NCBI RefSeq assembly: GCF_024505045.1
Contig: NZ_JANIBM010000036.1
Span: forward strand, 1 to 38,188
DNA: 38,188 bases
Reading direction: 5' to 3'
Source: Methylomonas aurea
GTDB taxonomy: Bacteria; Pseudomonadota; Gammaproteobacteria; Methylococcales; Methylomonadaceae
How positions within the stretch are numbered: position 1 is the stretch's first letter; each line of letters begins with the position of its first letter. The notes under the pieces are model-generated. The model saw only the letters and a list, made by a program, of their open reading frames with translations, searched no databases and was not told where the DNA came from. This document shows positions 9,414-18,733 of the stretch, one piece after another. Both the position numbers and the translations under genes were made by a program.

Positions 9414-10697
9414 ATGATTCTAATCAACAGAGTTTTAATCGGCGGCTTCATTGCCTCATTGCTATCGGTGGCCCAGGCGGCCGGTTTGACTATCGAAATC
9501 ACCAAGGGCTCGCAAACCGCAGTACCTATCGCTATCGTTCCGTTTGCCCAACAAGGTTCTATCGGTAACGTCAAACTGTCCGATGTGGTCAGTTCCGACT
9601 TGGCCGGTAGCGGTTTTTTCAAAACCCTGGCCGAAGACGATATGTTGACTAAACCCAGCGAGCCGGAAAAGGTAAATTTTCGGGACTGGCAGGTGTTGGG
9701 GCAGGATTACATGACGATCGGTCAAGTTGTCGGTAACGGCAATAGCTTTAACATCCAGTTTTATTTATTCAATGTTCACAACGGTCAGTTGCTGATGGGG
9801 TACCGGCTGACTGCCGGTGCCAATGAACTGCGCCGCGCTGCGCACCATATCAGCGATTTGATTTACGAAAAACTGACTGGTCGAAAAGGCGCCTTCAATA
9901 CCCGTATCGCTTACGTCACCAGCGTATCTCGGGGTAGCGGCAAACAGTACATGCTGCAAGTCGCCGATGCCGACGGCTACAACCCGCGGACGATAGCGGA
10001 ATCTCCGGAACCGATCATGGCGCCGGCGTGGTCGCCGGACGGTAGCAAAATCGCCTACGTTTCGTTCCATACCAAACGTTCCGAAATTTGGGTGCAGACC
10101 TTGGCCACCGGTCAGCGCGAGAGCGTTGCCGCCTATCCCGGCATTAACGGCGCTCCAGCTTTTTCTCCTGACGGCAGCCGACTGGCGGTTACTTTGTCCA
10201 AAGACGGTAGTCCCGATGTTTACGTGCTGAATTTGGCTAACCGGGCCTTGACCCGCCTGACCAGCGGTTTGTCGATCGACACCGAGCCAACCTGGTCCCC
10301 GGATGGTTCGACGATCGTGTTTACATCGGATATGGGCGGCAAACCCCAGCTCTACAGCATGCCGGCGTCCGGTGGTAAAGCCAGCCGCTTAACCTTCCAG
10401 GGCGATTACAACGCCAGGGGCCGATTCTCGGCGGACGGCAGAAGCTTGGCGATGGTGACCGGCAATGGCGGCAGCTACCGAATCGCTGTAATGGATATGG
10501 CATCGCGCACCGTGAATGTGTTGAGTGAAGGCAATCTCGACGAATCGCCCAGTTTCGCCCCGAACGGCAGCATGATTCTGTTTGCGGCGACGCGTGGCGG
10601 CAAATCCGCTTTGTCGGTGGTCTCCACCGACGGCGCGATGCAGCAAAAATTGGCATTCGAGAGCGGCGGCGTACGTGAACCTGCTTGGGCGCCTTGA
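9414..10697 (+). CDS. tolB: Tol-Pal system beta-propeller protein TolB
   Basis: 427 residues with a signal peptide ending near AQAA (residues ~20-23). The N-terminal D1 domain starts [20 protein letters not shown], and a six-bladed propeller follows with repeated [16 protein letters not shown] blades (WSPDGS, FSPDGS, WSPDGS, FSADGR, FAPNGS). TolB is periplasmic and shuttles between Pal and the C-terminal domain of TolA. Gene order tolA-tolB-pal is canonical. The gap to pal is 63 bp, long enough for a weak internal promoter, but I saw no clear one. Confidence 0.96.
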   Translation: MILINRVLIGGFIASLLSVAQAAGLTIEITKGSQTAVPIAIVPFAQQGSIGNVKLSDVVSSDLAGSGFFKTLAEDDMLTKPSEPEKVNFRDWQVLGQDYMTIGQVVGNGNSFNIQFYLFNVHNGQLLMGYRLTAGANELRRAAHHISDLIYEKLTGRKGAFNTRIAYVTSVSRGSGKQYMLQVADADGYNPRTIAESPEPIMAPAWSPDGSKIAYVSFHTKRSEIWVQTLATGQRESVAAYPGINGAPAFSPDGSRLAVTLSKDGSPDVYVLNLANRALTRLTSGLSIDTEPTWSPDGSTIVFTSDMGGKPQLYSMPASGGKASRLTFQGDYNARGRFSADGRSLAMVTGNGGSYRIAVMDMASRTVNVLSEGNLDESPSFAPNGSMILFAATRGGKSALSVVSTDGAMQQKLAFESGGVREPAWAP

Positions 10698-10760
10698 TTG
10701 CAAAGCCGATAACCCTCAAACTATAGCTACCTGATTTTTATTTATTTTTGGAGAAACTTG

Positions 10761-11324
10761 ATGAGATTCAATAAAACCTATTTGGCTTTGGCGATGAGTG
10801 CCGTTTTAATTGCCAGTGGTTGTAGTTCAACCGACGAAGAAGGCAGCTTGGCGGATTCCACGCAAGGTAGCGACGCTTCGACCAGCGGTTACAACGACGG
10901 CTCGATGTCAGGCAGCCAATTTGGTTCCGGCAACGGCTTCGGTTCGGGCTCGGGTTCGCACCTGGGTCCTGAATTCAGCGATCCGAACAATCCGTTGTCC
11001 AAACAAATCATTTATTTCGAGTTGGATAGCAGCCAAGTCAAGCAAGAGTACGTGCCGGTTGTGGCCGCCCATGCTCGGTATCTGGCTTCCCATCCTAACC
11101 AACACGTGATTCTGTCCGGCCATGCCGACGAGCGCGGTTCCAGTGAGTACAACATTGCGTTGGGCGAGCAACGCGCCAAATCGGTGGAGAGAATGATGCG
11201 TTCGCAGGGCGTCACCGCTGGGCAACTGGAAGTCGTCAGTTACGGTGAAGAAAAACCGGCTGTGTCAGGCCATGACGAATCCGCTTGGCAAATGAATCGC
11301 CGGGTTGAGGTCGGTTATCAATAA
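10761..11324 (+). CDS. pal: Peptidoglycan-associated lipoprotein Pal
   Basis: 187 residues. A lipoprotein signal peptide ends in the lipobox IASGC, so the mature protein starts at the lipidated Cys. A Gly/Ser-rich linker (about 55-75) leads to an OmpA-like peptidoglycan-binding domain with IIYFELDSSQV, LSGHADERGSSEYNIALGEQRA and the RRVEV end; the Asp and Arg of this region bind diaminopimelate in the family. The ATG at 10761 has a good ribosome site (GGAG at 10750-10753); a TTG one codon upstream is less likely. The stop overlaps cpoB. Confidence 0.96.
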   Translation: MRFNKTYLALAMSAVLIASGCSSTDEEGSLADSTQGSDASTSGYNDGSMSGSQFGSGNGFGSGSGSHLGPEFSDPNNPLSKQIIYFELDSSQVKQEYVPVVAAHARYLASHPNQHVILSGHADERGSSEYNIALGEQRAKSVERMMRSQGVTAGQLEVVSYGEEKPAVSGHDESAWQMNRRVEVGYQ

Positions 11325-12178
11325 TGGCTAAGCGTGCACTTCTGGCAGTGGGTTTGGGTCTGGGGTTAACCACCTCGGCATCGGCGGTTCCGGTCAACAG
11401 CGCCGGTACTTACCAGGCCGCGCCCAGCGATAACGCCATATTCGAAGTCCTGGGACGCCTCGAGCAGTTACAGTCGGAAGTGCAGCAATTGCGCGGCATG
11501 GTTGAAGAACAGTCGCAAACCATCGCCGATTTGCAGCGCAAACAAAATAATATGTATTCGGACCTGGACGATCGGATGCAGGCTTTATCGGCCGCTGGCC
11601 AGCCGGCGGCGGCCCAACCTGCTGTCGGCCAGCAACCGGATGCAGTGGTGGCACCTGCGCCTGCCGCGCAAACGGTGGCTCCGGCGGTAGCTGCAACGGT
11701 TCCGGCCGCTTCCGCTGCGTCTGCGGCGGCGCCAACACCGGCAGTTCAGCCGGCGCCAGCTCCGGTCCCCGAAACCAAGCCCGCTCCAACAACGGTTGCC
11801 GGTAACGAAAAGGAACGTTACCAAACGGCCTATGAGACATTGCGCAACGGCCACAACGCCCAAGCCGTAAAAATGTTTCAGGACCTGCTAAAGGATTTTC
11901 CGGCCGGCGAGTTTGCCGACAATTCCCAGTATTGGCTGGCAGAGGCCTACAAAATCAACCGCGAATTTGATGCGGCTCGTGCCGCGTTCAACAAAGTGGT
12001 CAGCCAATATCCGAATAGTTCGAAAGTGCCTGATGCATTATTGAAATTGGGCTATATCGAATTCGATCTGCAAAACACCGCAAAAGCCCGCGATTATCTG
12101 ACCCGAGTCACTACCAGTTATCCCGGTACCACCGCCGCGCATTTGGCCGAGAAAAAACTGGCGCAAATGTCGCAATAG
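11324..12178 (+). CDS. cpoB: Cell division coordinator CpoB (YbgF)
   Basis: 284 residues with a signal peptide (cleavage near ASA). A coiled-coil segment follows (VLGRLEQLQSEVQQLRGMVEEQSQTIADLQ), then an Ala/Pro-rich linker (about residues 90-160) and a C-terminal TPR domain (YQTAYETLRNGHNAQAVKMFQDLLKDFP and following repeats). CpoB is periplasmic and ties Tol-Pal constriction to septal peptidoglycan synthesis by PBP1B in E. coli. The start overlaps the pal stop by one base (TAATG), closing the standard tol-pal cluster. Confidence 0.94.
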   Translation: MAKRALLAVGLGLGLTTSASAVPVNSAGTYQAAPSDNAIFEVLGRLEQLQSEVQQLRGMVEEQSQTIADLQRKQNNMYSDLDDRMQALSAAGQPAAAQPAVGQQPDAVVAPAPAAQTVAPAVAATVPAASAASAAAPTPAVQPAPAPVPETKPAPTTVAGNEKERYQTAYETLRNGHNAQAVKMFQDLLKDFPAGEFADNSQYWLAEAYKINREFDAARAAFNKVVSQYPNSSKVPDALLKLGYIEFDLQNTAKARDYLTRVTTSYPGTTAAHLAEKKLAQMSQ

Positions 12179-12189
12179 CCGGTCGGCGG

Positions 12190-12834
12190 ATGGACCAACA
12201 GTTACGTATCACCGAGATTTTTTATTCGTTGCAAGGGGAAACCAACACGGTTGGCATCCCCACTGTATTCGTGCGCTTGACGGGATGCCCGTTGCGCTGC
12301 TCCTACTGCGATACCACTTACGCCTTTAGCGGCGGCGAGAAACTCGCTATTGCGGATATCCTCGCCGAAATAAGGCGTTATAACACCCGCTACGTGACCG
12401 TAACCGGCGGCGAGCCACTGGCGCAGCCCGGATGCCACTCGTTGTTGTTACAGTTGGTGGACGCCGGCTATTCGGTTTCTCTGGAAACCAGCGGCGCCTT
12501 GGATATTGCGGCGGTCGACTCCAGAGTCGTCAAAGTTGTGGATTTGAAAACGCCCAGTTCCGGCGAAATGCAGCGCAACCTCTACCGCAACCTCGATTTT
12601 TTGTTGCCGCACGATCAAGTCAAATTCGTTATCGCCGATGCGGCCGATTACGAATGGTCCAGACAACAGCTGGAGTACTACCGATTGGCGCAACGTTGCG
12701 AAGTGTTGTTTTCGCCGGTGATGGGGATTATGTCGCCCACCGAGTTGGCTGAGCGAATTTTGGCCGACCAGTTAACGGTTAGATTTCAAATTCAATTGCA
12801 TAAATATTTGTGGAATGATGCACGAGGAAAATAA
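12190..12834 (+). CDS. queE: 7-carboxy-7-deazaguanine synthase QueE
   Basis: A 214-residue radical SAM enzyme that converts 6-carboxytetrahydropterin to 7-carboxy-7-deazaguanine on the way to queuosine in tRNA. The cluster motif CPLRCSYC (CxxxCxxC) appears early, after the substrate-binding [11 protein letters not shown] stretch, and [13 protein letters not shown] binds SAM. In many Gammaproteobacteria queE and queC follow the tol-pal genes, as here. Its end overlaps queC by 20 bp. Confidence 0.94.
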   Translation: MDQQLRITEIFYSLQGETNTVGIPTVFVRLTGCPLRCSYCDTTYAFSGGEKLAIADILAEIRRYNTRYVTVTGGEPLAQPGCHSLLLQLVDAGYSVSLETSGALDIAAVDSRVVKVVDLKTPSSGEMQRNLYRNLDFLLPHDQVKFVIADAADYEWSRQQLEYYRLAQRCEVLFSPVMGIMSPTELAERILADQLTVRFQIQLHKYLWNDARGK

Positions 12835-13516
12835 TTCCAGCGGCAAGCCGGCGGTGATTTTGTTGTCCGGCGGATTGGATTCGATCACGGTGTTGGCGCT
12901 GGCCCAGCGGCAAGGCTTTGTCTGTCACGCGTTGAGTTTCGATTACGGCCAACGCCACAACGCGGAACTGGAAGCGGCAAGAAACATTGCCAGCCATTAC
13001 CGGGTCGCGGCCCATAAAATCATCAATTTGGGTTTGAGTTCGATCGGCGGCTCGGCGCTGACCGACGCCAATATCGATGTGCCGACTTCGCCGCAGATCG
13101 GGATTCCGGTGACTTATGTTCCTGCCAGGAACACTATTTTTCTGGCCTTTGCCCTGGGCTGGGCCGAGGTGTTGAACGCACACGATGTGTTTATCGGCGT
13201 CAATGCCGTGGATTATTCAGGTTATCCCGATTGTCGGCCGGAATTCATCAAGGCGTTCCAAGATATGGCCAACCTCGGCACCAAGGCCGGCGTCGAAGGC
13301 CATAAAATTCAGATCCATACGCCGTTGATCGCCTTGAGCAAGGCCGAGATCATCCAGCAAGGTATGGCCATGGGCGTCGATTATGCGGCCACCGTTTCCT
13401 GTTATTCGGCCGATAGCGAAGGGCGGGCCTGCGGCGTATGCGACGCCTGCCGGCTGCGTGCGGCCGGGTTTGCGGCAGCGGGCGTCGCCGATCCGACTTG
13501 TTACCAACCCCGTTAA
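12815..13516 (+). CDS. queC: 7-cyano-7-deazaguanine synthase QueC
   Basis: 233 residues (232 if the second ATG at 12818 is used). The PP-loop ATP-binding motif is SGGLDS, followed by FDYGQRHN; the C-terminal zinc site is the cysteine cluster [20 protein letters not shown]. QueC uses ATP and ammonia to turn the carboxylate made by QueE into the nitrile preQ0. The conserved [13 protein letters not shown] segment is present. It is the last gene of the tol-que run; a 103-bp gap with no recognisable terminator follows. Confidence 0.95.
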   Translation: MMHEENNSSGKPAVILLSGGLDSITVLALAQRQGFVCHALSFDYGQRHNAELEAARNIASHYRVAAHKIINLGLSSIGGSALTDANIDVPTSPQIGIPVTYVPARNTIFLAFALGWAEVLNAHDVFIGVNAVDYSGYPDCRPEFIKAFQDMANLGTKAGVEGHKIQIHTPLIALSKAEIIQQGMAMGVDYAATVSCYSADSEGRACGVCDACRLRAAGFAAAGVADPTCYQPR

Positions 13517-13619
13517 ATCCGCATCAACGCGCATTTATCCGCATTCGAATTCGCGCGCTTAGATTTGTCGGCTAAGCTTTCCAGGTTCAGACGTAGTCAG
13601 CCGCACGAGGTCTTGCCAA

Positions 13620-14234
13620 ATGCAAATCAAACAAACCAAATCCCAGTTTGTCGCCGTAGCGTCCATTGCCGCCGAATTGAGCGCCGTGATGGAGGTGGCC
13701 AAGGAAATATCGTTGGCCGCGGCCAACGCCAAAGCCATCGCATTTCGCGCCGGAGAAAAAGCCAAAGGTTTTCAGCCGATCACCGATTTCATTAACGAAT
13801 TGGCCAAGGACACCATCGGACTGGTCAACAACATCAACGATTATGCTTTTCTGCTATATCGGTTGACGGTGAACGAACAGCGTCTGGCCGAAGCCTGCGG
13901 CCGTTTCGAGCAGGTCGAGCGTCTGGCTCGGGGGGCGCGTTACGCCGAATCGTTGGCCGGTCCGTTACAGCAAGCCCGGCAAAAAGCGCAAGCGGGGCGC
14001 CGCGAGTTTACGATCCATGTTGCCGAATTGCTGGTCAAATTGGCCGAAGTCATGCATCCGGCCCGGGCGGCACGGGTGATTGCCGCCAATTCCCGGATCG
14101 AAGCCTCGCAAGCCGGCGAGTATTTGCAAAGCTTGCAAGCGGTTGCCGAAAGCGTCGATAACGCCGCCCAAATCATTAACGACAAAGTACACCGGTGCCG
14201 CAGCGCATTGACCGTTATCAATCTGGCCGATTGA
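13620..14234 (+). CDS. Soluble chemoreceptor-like helical protein, partner of the ODP-like gene
   Basis: 204 residues, predicted all-helical, with no signal peptide or membrane segment. Residues 33-51 (AAANAKAIAFRAGEKAKGF) and the following ITDFINELAKDT resemble the hairpin-tip signature of methyl-accepting chemotaxis proteins (LNAAIEAARAGExGRGFAVVAxEVRxLA): N36, the RAGE tetrad at 43-46 and GF at 50-51 line up. A second, weaker copy lies at 155-183 (AANSRIEASQAGEYLQSLQAVAESVDNAA), with N157, EAS, AGE and AVAESV in the same spacing. No ligand-binding or HAMP domain is present. The ODP-like gene follows 28 bp downstream, so the pair is probably one unit. A role in coupling ODP to chemotaxis or another sensory array is inference; it may also be a degenerate receptor without signalling ability. 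Confidence 0.6.
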   Translation: MQIKQTKSQFVAVASIAAELSAVMEVAKEISLAAANAKAIAFRAGEKAKGFQPITDFINELAKDTIGLVNNINDYAFLLYRLTVNEQRLAEACGRFEQVERLARGARYAESLAGPLQQARQKAQAGRREFTIHVAELLVKLAEVMHPARAARVIAANSRIEASQAGEYLQSLQAVAESVDNAAQIINDKVHRCRSALTVINLAD

Positions 14235-14262
14235 CCGCTGCTGTTGCGAAGAGGAATCCGAC

Positions 14263-14991
14263 ATGAAAATGACCAAAATCTACGAAGGTTCACACCAATG
14301 GGTGATGTTCGGCCGCGATCCGCACCGGCCGGAGAAGATCATCGATACCAACCAGTACATGGTGCGAACTGCCGATCGTTGTTTATTAATGGACCCCGGT
14401 GGCATCGAGCTGTTCGCGCCGATGTTGGCAGCGGTTTTGCACCACGCGCCGGTCGAAGAAATCACCGATTTATTCGCGTCGCACCAGGACCCGGACATTA
14501 TTTCCTCTTTGGGTTTGTGGGACCAAGCCTTGCCGAACGCAAAATTGCACGCGGCGCAGTTGTGGGAGGGCTTTTTACGCCATTTCGGCTGCGAGGCAAT
14601 CGAATATCTGCCGATTCCGGACCATGGCGGCACGATTAATCTCGGCAGCGTCGAACTGCAAATCGTACCGGCGCACTATCTGCACTCGTCGGCGAACTTC
14701 CATATTTACGATCCGCAGGCCAAGATTTTGATGTCGGGCGATGTCGGTGCTGCACTGGAAGCGCCTGGTGCACCGGTTTTCGTCGATAATTTCGAGGCCC
14801 ACATCGAGAAAATGCGCTATTTCCACCAGCGTTGGATGCCGTCCAACCAAGCCAAGCGGGCTTGGCTGGAGCGAGTCAGAAAACTGGATGTGCAAATCCT
14901 GGCGCCGCAACATGGCCGGATGTTCAAGGGCGACGACGTCAGGCGTTTTCTGGATTGGTTTGAAGCGCTGCAGGTGGGGATTGCCGTATAA
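14263..14991 (+). CDS. ODP-like oxygen-binding diiron protein (metallo-beta-lactamase fold)
   Basis: 242 residues with the metallo-beta-lactamase fold of the flavodiiron type but without a flavodoxin domain. Metal ligands visible in order are H74-x-D76-x-D78 (SHQDPD), H138 in VPAHYLHS, D160 in MSGDVGA and H217 in PQHGRM. The acidic residue at the third position of HxDxD, in place of the His of hydrolases, marks the diiron branch. The closest described protein I can name is ODP of Treponema denticola, an Fe/O2 sensor that works with a soluble chemoreceptor. The upstream neighbour encodes a receptor-like protein, which supports this. GAGG in the leader (GAAGAGGAATCCGACATG) serves as ribosome site. 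An oxygen-reducing or hydrolytic role cannot be excluded. Confidence 0.75.
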   Translation: MKMTKIYEGSHQWVMFGRDPHRPEKIIDTNQYMVRTADRCLLMDPGGIELFAPMLAAVLHHAPVEEITDLFASHQDPDIISSLGLWDQALPNAKLHAAQLWEGFLRHFGCEAIEYLPIPDHGGTINLGSVELQIVPAHYLHSSANFHIYDPQAKILMSGDVGAALEAPGAPVFVDNFEAHIEKMRYFHQRWMPSNQAKRAWLERVRKLDVQILAPQHGRMFKGDDVRRFLDWFEALQVGIAV

Positions 14992-15017
14992 AACAAGCAT
15001 TTGCCGAAAATTGGGTT

Positions 15018-15023
15018 TATAAT
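15018..15023 (+). promoter_or_regulatory. TATAAT box upstream of miaB
   Basis: A perfect TATAAT followed by CCGGCCG, 73 bp before the miaB ATG. No convincing -35 lies at 16-18 bp. A transcript started here would run almost at once into the hairpin at 15038-15063. Confidence 0.35.
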
Positions 15024-15037
15024 CCGGCCGTTACCAG

Positions 15038-15063
15038 CCCCTGTCGCGAGACGGGGGTTTTTT
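15038..15063 (+). terminator. Terminator-like hairpin between the ODP-like gene and miaB
   Basis: CCCC (15038-15041), one bulged T, GTC (15043-15045), loop GCGA, GAC (15050-15052) and GGGG (15053-15056), followed by T at 15058-15063. It probably ends the receptor-like/ODP transcript. It lies after the TATAAT at 15018, so it could instead act as a leader attenuator of miaB. Confidence 0.7.
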
Positions 15064-15096
15064 GTTAGTGAGAGGAGCTGGAGTATCTCATCAAGC

Positions 15097-16452
15097 ATGG
15101 CGCAAAAACTTTATATACAGACTAACGGTTGTCAAATGAACGAGTACGATTCCGACAAAATGCGGGACGTACTGCAAGCATCGCACGGTTTGGAATTGAC
15201 CGATATTCCCGAGCAGGCCGACGTGTTATTGCTGAATACCTGTTCGATCCGCGAAAAAGCCCAGGAGAAAGTGTTTTCCGCGGTCGGGCGTTGGAAGAAG
15301 ATTAAAGACAAACGGCCTGACGTGATCATCGGTGTCGGCGGTTGCGTCGCCAGTCAGGAGGGGGCCGCGATACAGAAACGTGCGCCCTACGTCGACATCG
15401 TGTTCGGGCCGCAGACGTTGCATCGTCTGCCGGAGCTGTTGAACAAGGCGCGTAGCGGCGACAAACATGTGGTCGACATCTCGTTCCCGGAAATCGAAAA
15501 ATTCGACAACCTGCCGGAACCGCGCGCCGAAGGTCCGAAAGCCTTCGTATCGGTGATGGAAGGGTGCAGCAAATATTGCACTTATTGCGTGGTACCCTAC
15601 ACCCGCGGCGAGGAAGTCAGCCGGCCGCTGAACGATGTGATTGCCGAAATCGAAACGCTGGCCAAGCAAGGCGTGCGCGAGATCAATCTGCTGGGTCAGA
15701 ACGTCAACGCTTACCGCGGCGCAATGGAAGACGGCGACATCGCCAGCTTCGCGTTATTGCTGCACTGTGTCGCCGCCGTCGACGGTATCGACCGCATTCG
15801 CTTTACCACCTCGCATCCGTTGGAATTCACCGACGACATCATCGAAGCCTTCGCCGAGATTCCACAGTTGGTCAATCATCTACATCTGCCGGTGCAAAGC
15901 GGCAGCAACCGGATTCTGGCCGAAATGAAACGCGGCCACCGGCGCGAGGATTACCTGGAAATCATGCGCAAGATAAAAGCCGCGCGGCCGGGAATCAGCC
16001 TGTCGTCGGATTTCATCATCGGTTTTCCCGGCGAAACCGACCAGGATTTCGAAGATACGATGGCTCTGATCGAGGAAGTCGGTTTCGACTTCTCATACAG
16101 CTTTATTTTTAGCGCCAGACCCGGCACGCCGGCCGCGAATTTTGCCGACGATGTCAGCATGGAAGTCAAGGAACAGCGTCTGCAACGCCTGAAAGAACGC
16201 TTGAACCAGATGTTCATGGCGATTTCGGAATCGATGGTCGGCACGGTGCAAAGCGTGTTGGTGGAAGGCGTATCCAAGAAAAATCCGTTGCATCTGACCG
16301 GGCGTACTGAGAATAACCGGGTGGTCAATTTTGCCGCCCATCCGCGCCTGATCGGCCAGTTCGTCGACGTCTTGATCACCGAAGCGTTGCCGAATTCTTT
16401 GCGCGGCCGAGTGTCCGAATCTTCCATCGAAAAAGTCAGACAGACCGCCTAG
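15097..16452 (+). CDS. miaB: tRNA-2-methylthio-N6-dimethylallyladenosine synthase MiaB
   Basis: A 451-residue radical SAM methylthiotransferase that adds the 2-methylthio group to i6A37 of tRNA. The N-terminal UPF0004 domain carries three cluster cysteines ([23 protein letters not shown]); the radical SAM motif is CSKYCTYC (CxxxCxxC); a C-terminal TRAM domain begins near residue 375. The frame extends to 15001, but the ATG at 15097 ([22 protein letters not shown]) matches the family and is preceded by GAGGAGCTGGAG. It heads the canonical miaB-phoH-ybeY-ybeX operon. Confidence 0.95.
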   Translation: MAQKLYIQTNGCQMNEYDSDKMRDVLQASHGLELTDIPEQADVLLLNTCSIREKAQEKVFSAVGRWKKIKDKRPDVIIGVGGCVASQEGAAIQKRAPYVDIVFGPQTLHRLPELLNKARSGDKHVVDISFPEIEKFDNLPEPRAEGPKAFVSVMEGCSKYCTYCVVPYTRGEEVSRPLNDVIAEIETLAKQGVREINLLGQNVNAYRGAMEDGDIASFALLLHCVAAVDGIDRIRFTTSHPLEFTDDIIEAFAEIPQLVNHLHLPVQSGSNRILAEMKRGHRREDYLEIMRKIKAARPGISLSSDFIIGFPGETDQDFEDTMALIEEVGFDFSYSFIFSARPGTPAANFADDVSMEVKEQRLQRLKERLNQMFMAISESMVGTVQSVLVEGVSKKNPLHLTGRTENNRVVNFAAHPRLIGQFVDVLITEALPNSLRGRVSESSIEKVRQTA

Positions 16453-17438
16453 TGTTGAATACCTCGCATTTTTCCCAAGAAATCACGCTGTTGCCGGACG
16501 ACGCCCAGCGCCTGTCCAATTTCTGCGGCCAACTCGATAGCCATATCCGACAGATCGAGCAGCGCCTGCATGTGGATATTGCCAACCGTAGCAATCATTT
16601 TCGGGTCACCGGCGTCGATGCCGCAGTCAAAGCGGCTTGCGCGGTGATTCAAAAACTGTTCGAAATGACGGAGCGCGAAGAAATTACCCCGGAGCAGGTA
16701 CATCTGAGTTTGCAGGATGCCAGCATCGACCAACTGTTGCAGCCAGCGGCCAATCATGAACCGGTAGCGATCCGGACTAAGCGTGGCGTGATTAAAGGCC
16801 GAGGCCACAACCAGCAGGATTATTTGCGCAAAATCCTCAGCCACGACATCAATTTCGGCGTCGGCCCGGCCGGCACCGGCAAAACCTACCTGGCGGTGGC
16901 TTGTGCTGTGGAAGCCTTGCAAAACGAGACTGTCCGGCGGATCGTCTTGGTACGACCGGCGGTGGAAGCAGGTGAAAAGCTGGGTTTCCTGCCTGGCGAC
17001 ATGGCGCAGAAGGTCGATCCTTATTTGCGGCCGCTGTACGACGCTTTATACGATATGCTCGGCTTCGAACGGGTCGAGAAACTGCTGGAAAAAAACGTCA
17101 TCGAAGTCGCGCCGTTGGCTTTCATGCGCGGTAGAACCCTGAACGATTCCTTCATTATTCTCGACGAAGCCCAAAATACCACGGTAGAGCAGATCAAGAT
17201 GTTCTTGACCCGGGTCGGTTTCGGCTCCACGGCGGTGATTACCGGCGACGTAACCCAGATCGACTTGCCCAGCGAAAAAATGTCCGGGCTGAAACATGTG
17301 TTGAAAGTGTTGAAGGACGTGGAAGGGATCAGCTTCACCTTCTTCGGCGTGCGCGACGTGGTCAGGCATCCTTTGGTGCAACGCATCGTTGCCGCTTACG
17401 ACCGTTACGAACTGGAACAGGGCAACAATACGCCGTGA
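16452..17438 (+). CDS. ybeZ: PhoH-like ATPase (YbeZ)
   Basis: 328 residues. An N-terminal segment resembling a KH-type domain is followed by the PhoH ATPase core with Walker [10 protein letters not shown] (about residues 137-145), the [21 protein letters not shown] stretch typical of the family and Walker [12 protein letters not shown]. YbeZ interacts with the endoribonuclease YbeY and is implicated in rRNA processing and phosphate stress. The start is GTG 16452, sharing a base with the miaB TAG stop; a TTG codon follows directly. The stop overlaps ybeY (GTGA). Confidence 0.93.
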   Translation: MLNTSHFSQEITLLPDDAQRLSNFCGQLDSHIRQIEQRLHVDIANRSNHFRVTGVDAAVKAACAVIQKLFEMTEREEITPEQVHLSLQDASIDQLLQPAANHEPVAIRTKRGVIKGRGHNQQDYLRKILSHDINFGVGPAGTGKTYLAVACAVEALQNETVRRIVLVRPAVEAGEKLGFLPGDMAQKVDPYLRPLYDALYDMLGFERVEKLLEKNVIEVAPLAFMRGRTLNDSFIILDEAQNTTVEQIKMFLTRVGFGSTAVITGDVTQIDLPSEKMSGLKHVLKVLKDVEGISFTFFGVRDVVRHPLVQRIVAAYDRYELEQGNNTP

Positions 17439-17893
17439 ACTATATCGATCTGCAGATTGCCACCGAATCGCTACACCCCGACGCAGCGCAATTCCAAATC
17501 TGGGTCGACGCCGCCTTATCCGGTTTTCAACAGGATAGCGAAATCACGATTCGCCTAGTCGACACGGAAGAAAGCGCCGAGTTGAACGGCCAATACCGGC
17601 ACAAGTCAGGCCCGACCAATATCCTCAGCTTTCCGTTCGAAGCGCCGCCGGGCGTGGAACTCGATTTGCTGGGCGACCTGGTGATCTGCGCGCCGGTGAT
17701 CGCGCGCGAAGCGGCCGAGCAAGGCAAGTTGCCCGACCACCATTGGGCGCATATCACTGTACACGGCGTATTGCATTTGCTAGGGTATGACCACATCGAA
17801 GAGCAAGACGCGGAACAAATGGAAGCGCTGGAAATTGACATTCTAAGCCGATTAAACATAGCCAATCCCTATCTGGAGGATAGTAAGCAATGA
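17435..17893 (+). CDS. ybeY: Endoribonuclease YbeY (rRNA maturation factor)
   Basis: 152 residues with the zinc-binding signature [11 protein letters not shown], whose three His bind the catalytic metal, and the conserved [15 protein letters not shown] and [11 protein letters not shown] stretches. YbeY processes 16S rRNA 3' ends and takes part in ribosome quality control. The GTG start lies within the ybeZ stop; the stop overlaps ybeX (ATGA). Confidence 0.95.
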   Translation: MNYIDLQIATESLHPDAAQFQIWVDAALSGFQQDSEITIRLVDTEESAELNGQYRHKSGPTNILSFPFEAPPGVELDLLGDLVICAPVIAREAAEQGKLPDHHWAHITVHGVLHLLGYDHIEEQDAEQMEALEIDILSRLNIANPYLEDSKQ

Positions 17894-18729
17894 GCGATGG
17901 TAACCCCCCGAGTAGCCAGCCCCATCAGAAAAGCCTGATCGAACGCATCGGCCATTTTCTGAGTGGGGAACCGCAAGACCAGGAAGACTTGCTGGAGATA
18001 TTGCGAGAGTCGCAAGAAAAACATTTACTCGATTCCGACGCGTTATCCATGATGGAAGGCGTCATGCATGTGGCGGAGATGCGGGTCAGAGACATCATGA
18101 TCCCGCGCTCGCAGATGGTGGTAGTGCCGCGCGAGGCCGAACTGGAAACCATCTTTCCGCTGGTCGTCGAATTTGCCCATTCCCGTTTTCCCGTCATCGA
18201 AGAAGACCGCAGCAAAGTGGTCGGCATCCTGTTGGCCAAGGATTTACTGGCCCATGCCTTACGCGACAAATCGTTGAAAGTCGAAGACGTAATGCGGCCG
18301 GTCAACCTGGTGCCGGAAAGCAAACGCCTGAACGTGTTGCTGAAAGAATTTCGCACCGAGCGTAATCACATGGCCATCGTGGTCGACGAATACGGTAATG
18401 CCGCCGGCTTGGTTACTATCGAAGACGTGCTGGAGCAAATCGTCGGCAAAATCGAGGACGAGCACGACGATGACGAGGTTCAGGAATTTATTTCGCAACG
18501 CGGTGAAAAAGAATTCATTCTGAACGCATTAACGCCGATCGAAGAGTTCAACGAGTATTTTTCCGCCGATCTGGAAGATGACGAATACGACACCATCGGC
18601 GGTTTGATCGTGCAACGTCTGGAGCATTTTCCGAAGAAAGGCGAAAAAGTCGAGATCGGCGATTTTGGTTTCGAGGTGTTGCGCGCCGATAACCGGCGCG
18701 TGCATCTGCTGAAACTAAAAATCAAGTGA
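17890..18729 (+). CDS. ybeX: CorC/HlyC family CBS-domain protein (YbeX)
   Basis: 279 residues. Two CBS domains occupy about residues 60-190 ([21 protein letters not shown] and [25 protein letters not shown]), followed by the CorC_HlyC transporter-associated domain with [20 protein letters not shown]. There is no membrane domain, as in E. coli YbeX/CorC. The family is linked to Mg/Co homeostasis and, through its operon, to ribosome maturation. In E. coli lnt follows; here the next gene is convergent and only 4 bp away, so lnt must lie elsewhere. A GC-rich hairpin near the 3' end (18682-18700) has no T run. Confidence 0.9.
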   Translation: MSDGNPPSSQPHQKSLIERIGHFLSGEPQDQEDLLEILRESQEKHLLDSDALSMMEGVMHVAEMRVRDIMIPRSQMVVVPREAELETIFPLVVEFAHSRFPVIEEDRSKVVGILLAKDLLAHALRDKSLKVEDVMRPVNLVPESKRLNVLLKEFRTERNHMAIVVDEYGNAAGLVTIEDVLEQIVGKIEDEHDDDEVQEFISQRGEKEFILNALTPIEEFNEYFSADLEDDEYDTIGGLIVQRLEHFPKKGEKVEIGDFGFEVLRADNRRVHLLKLKIK

Positions 18730-18733
18730 GTGC

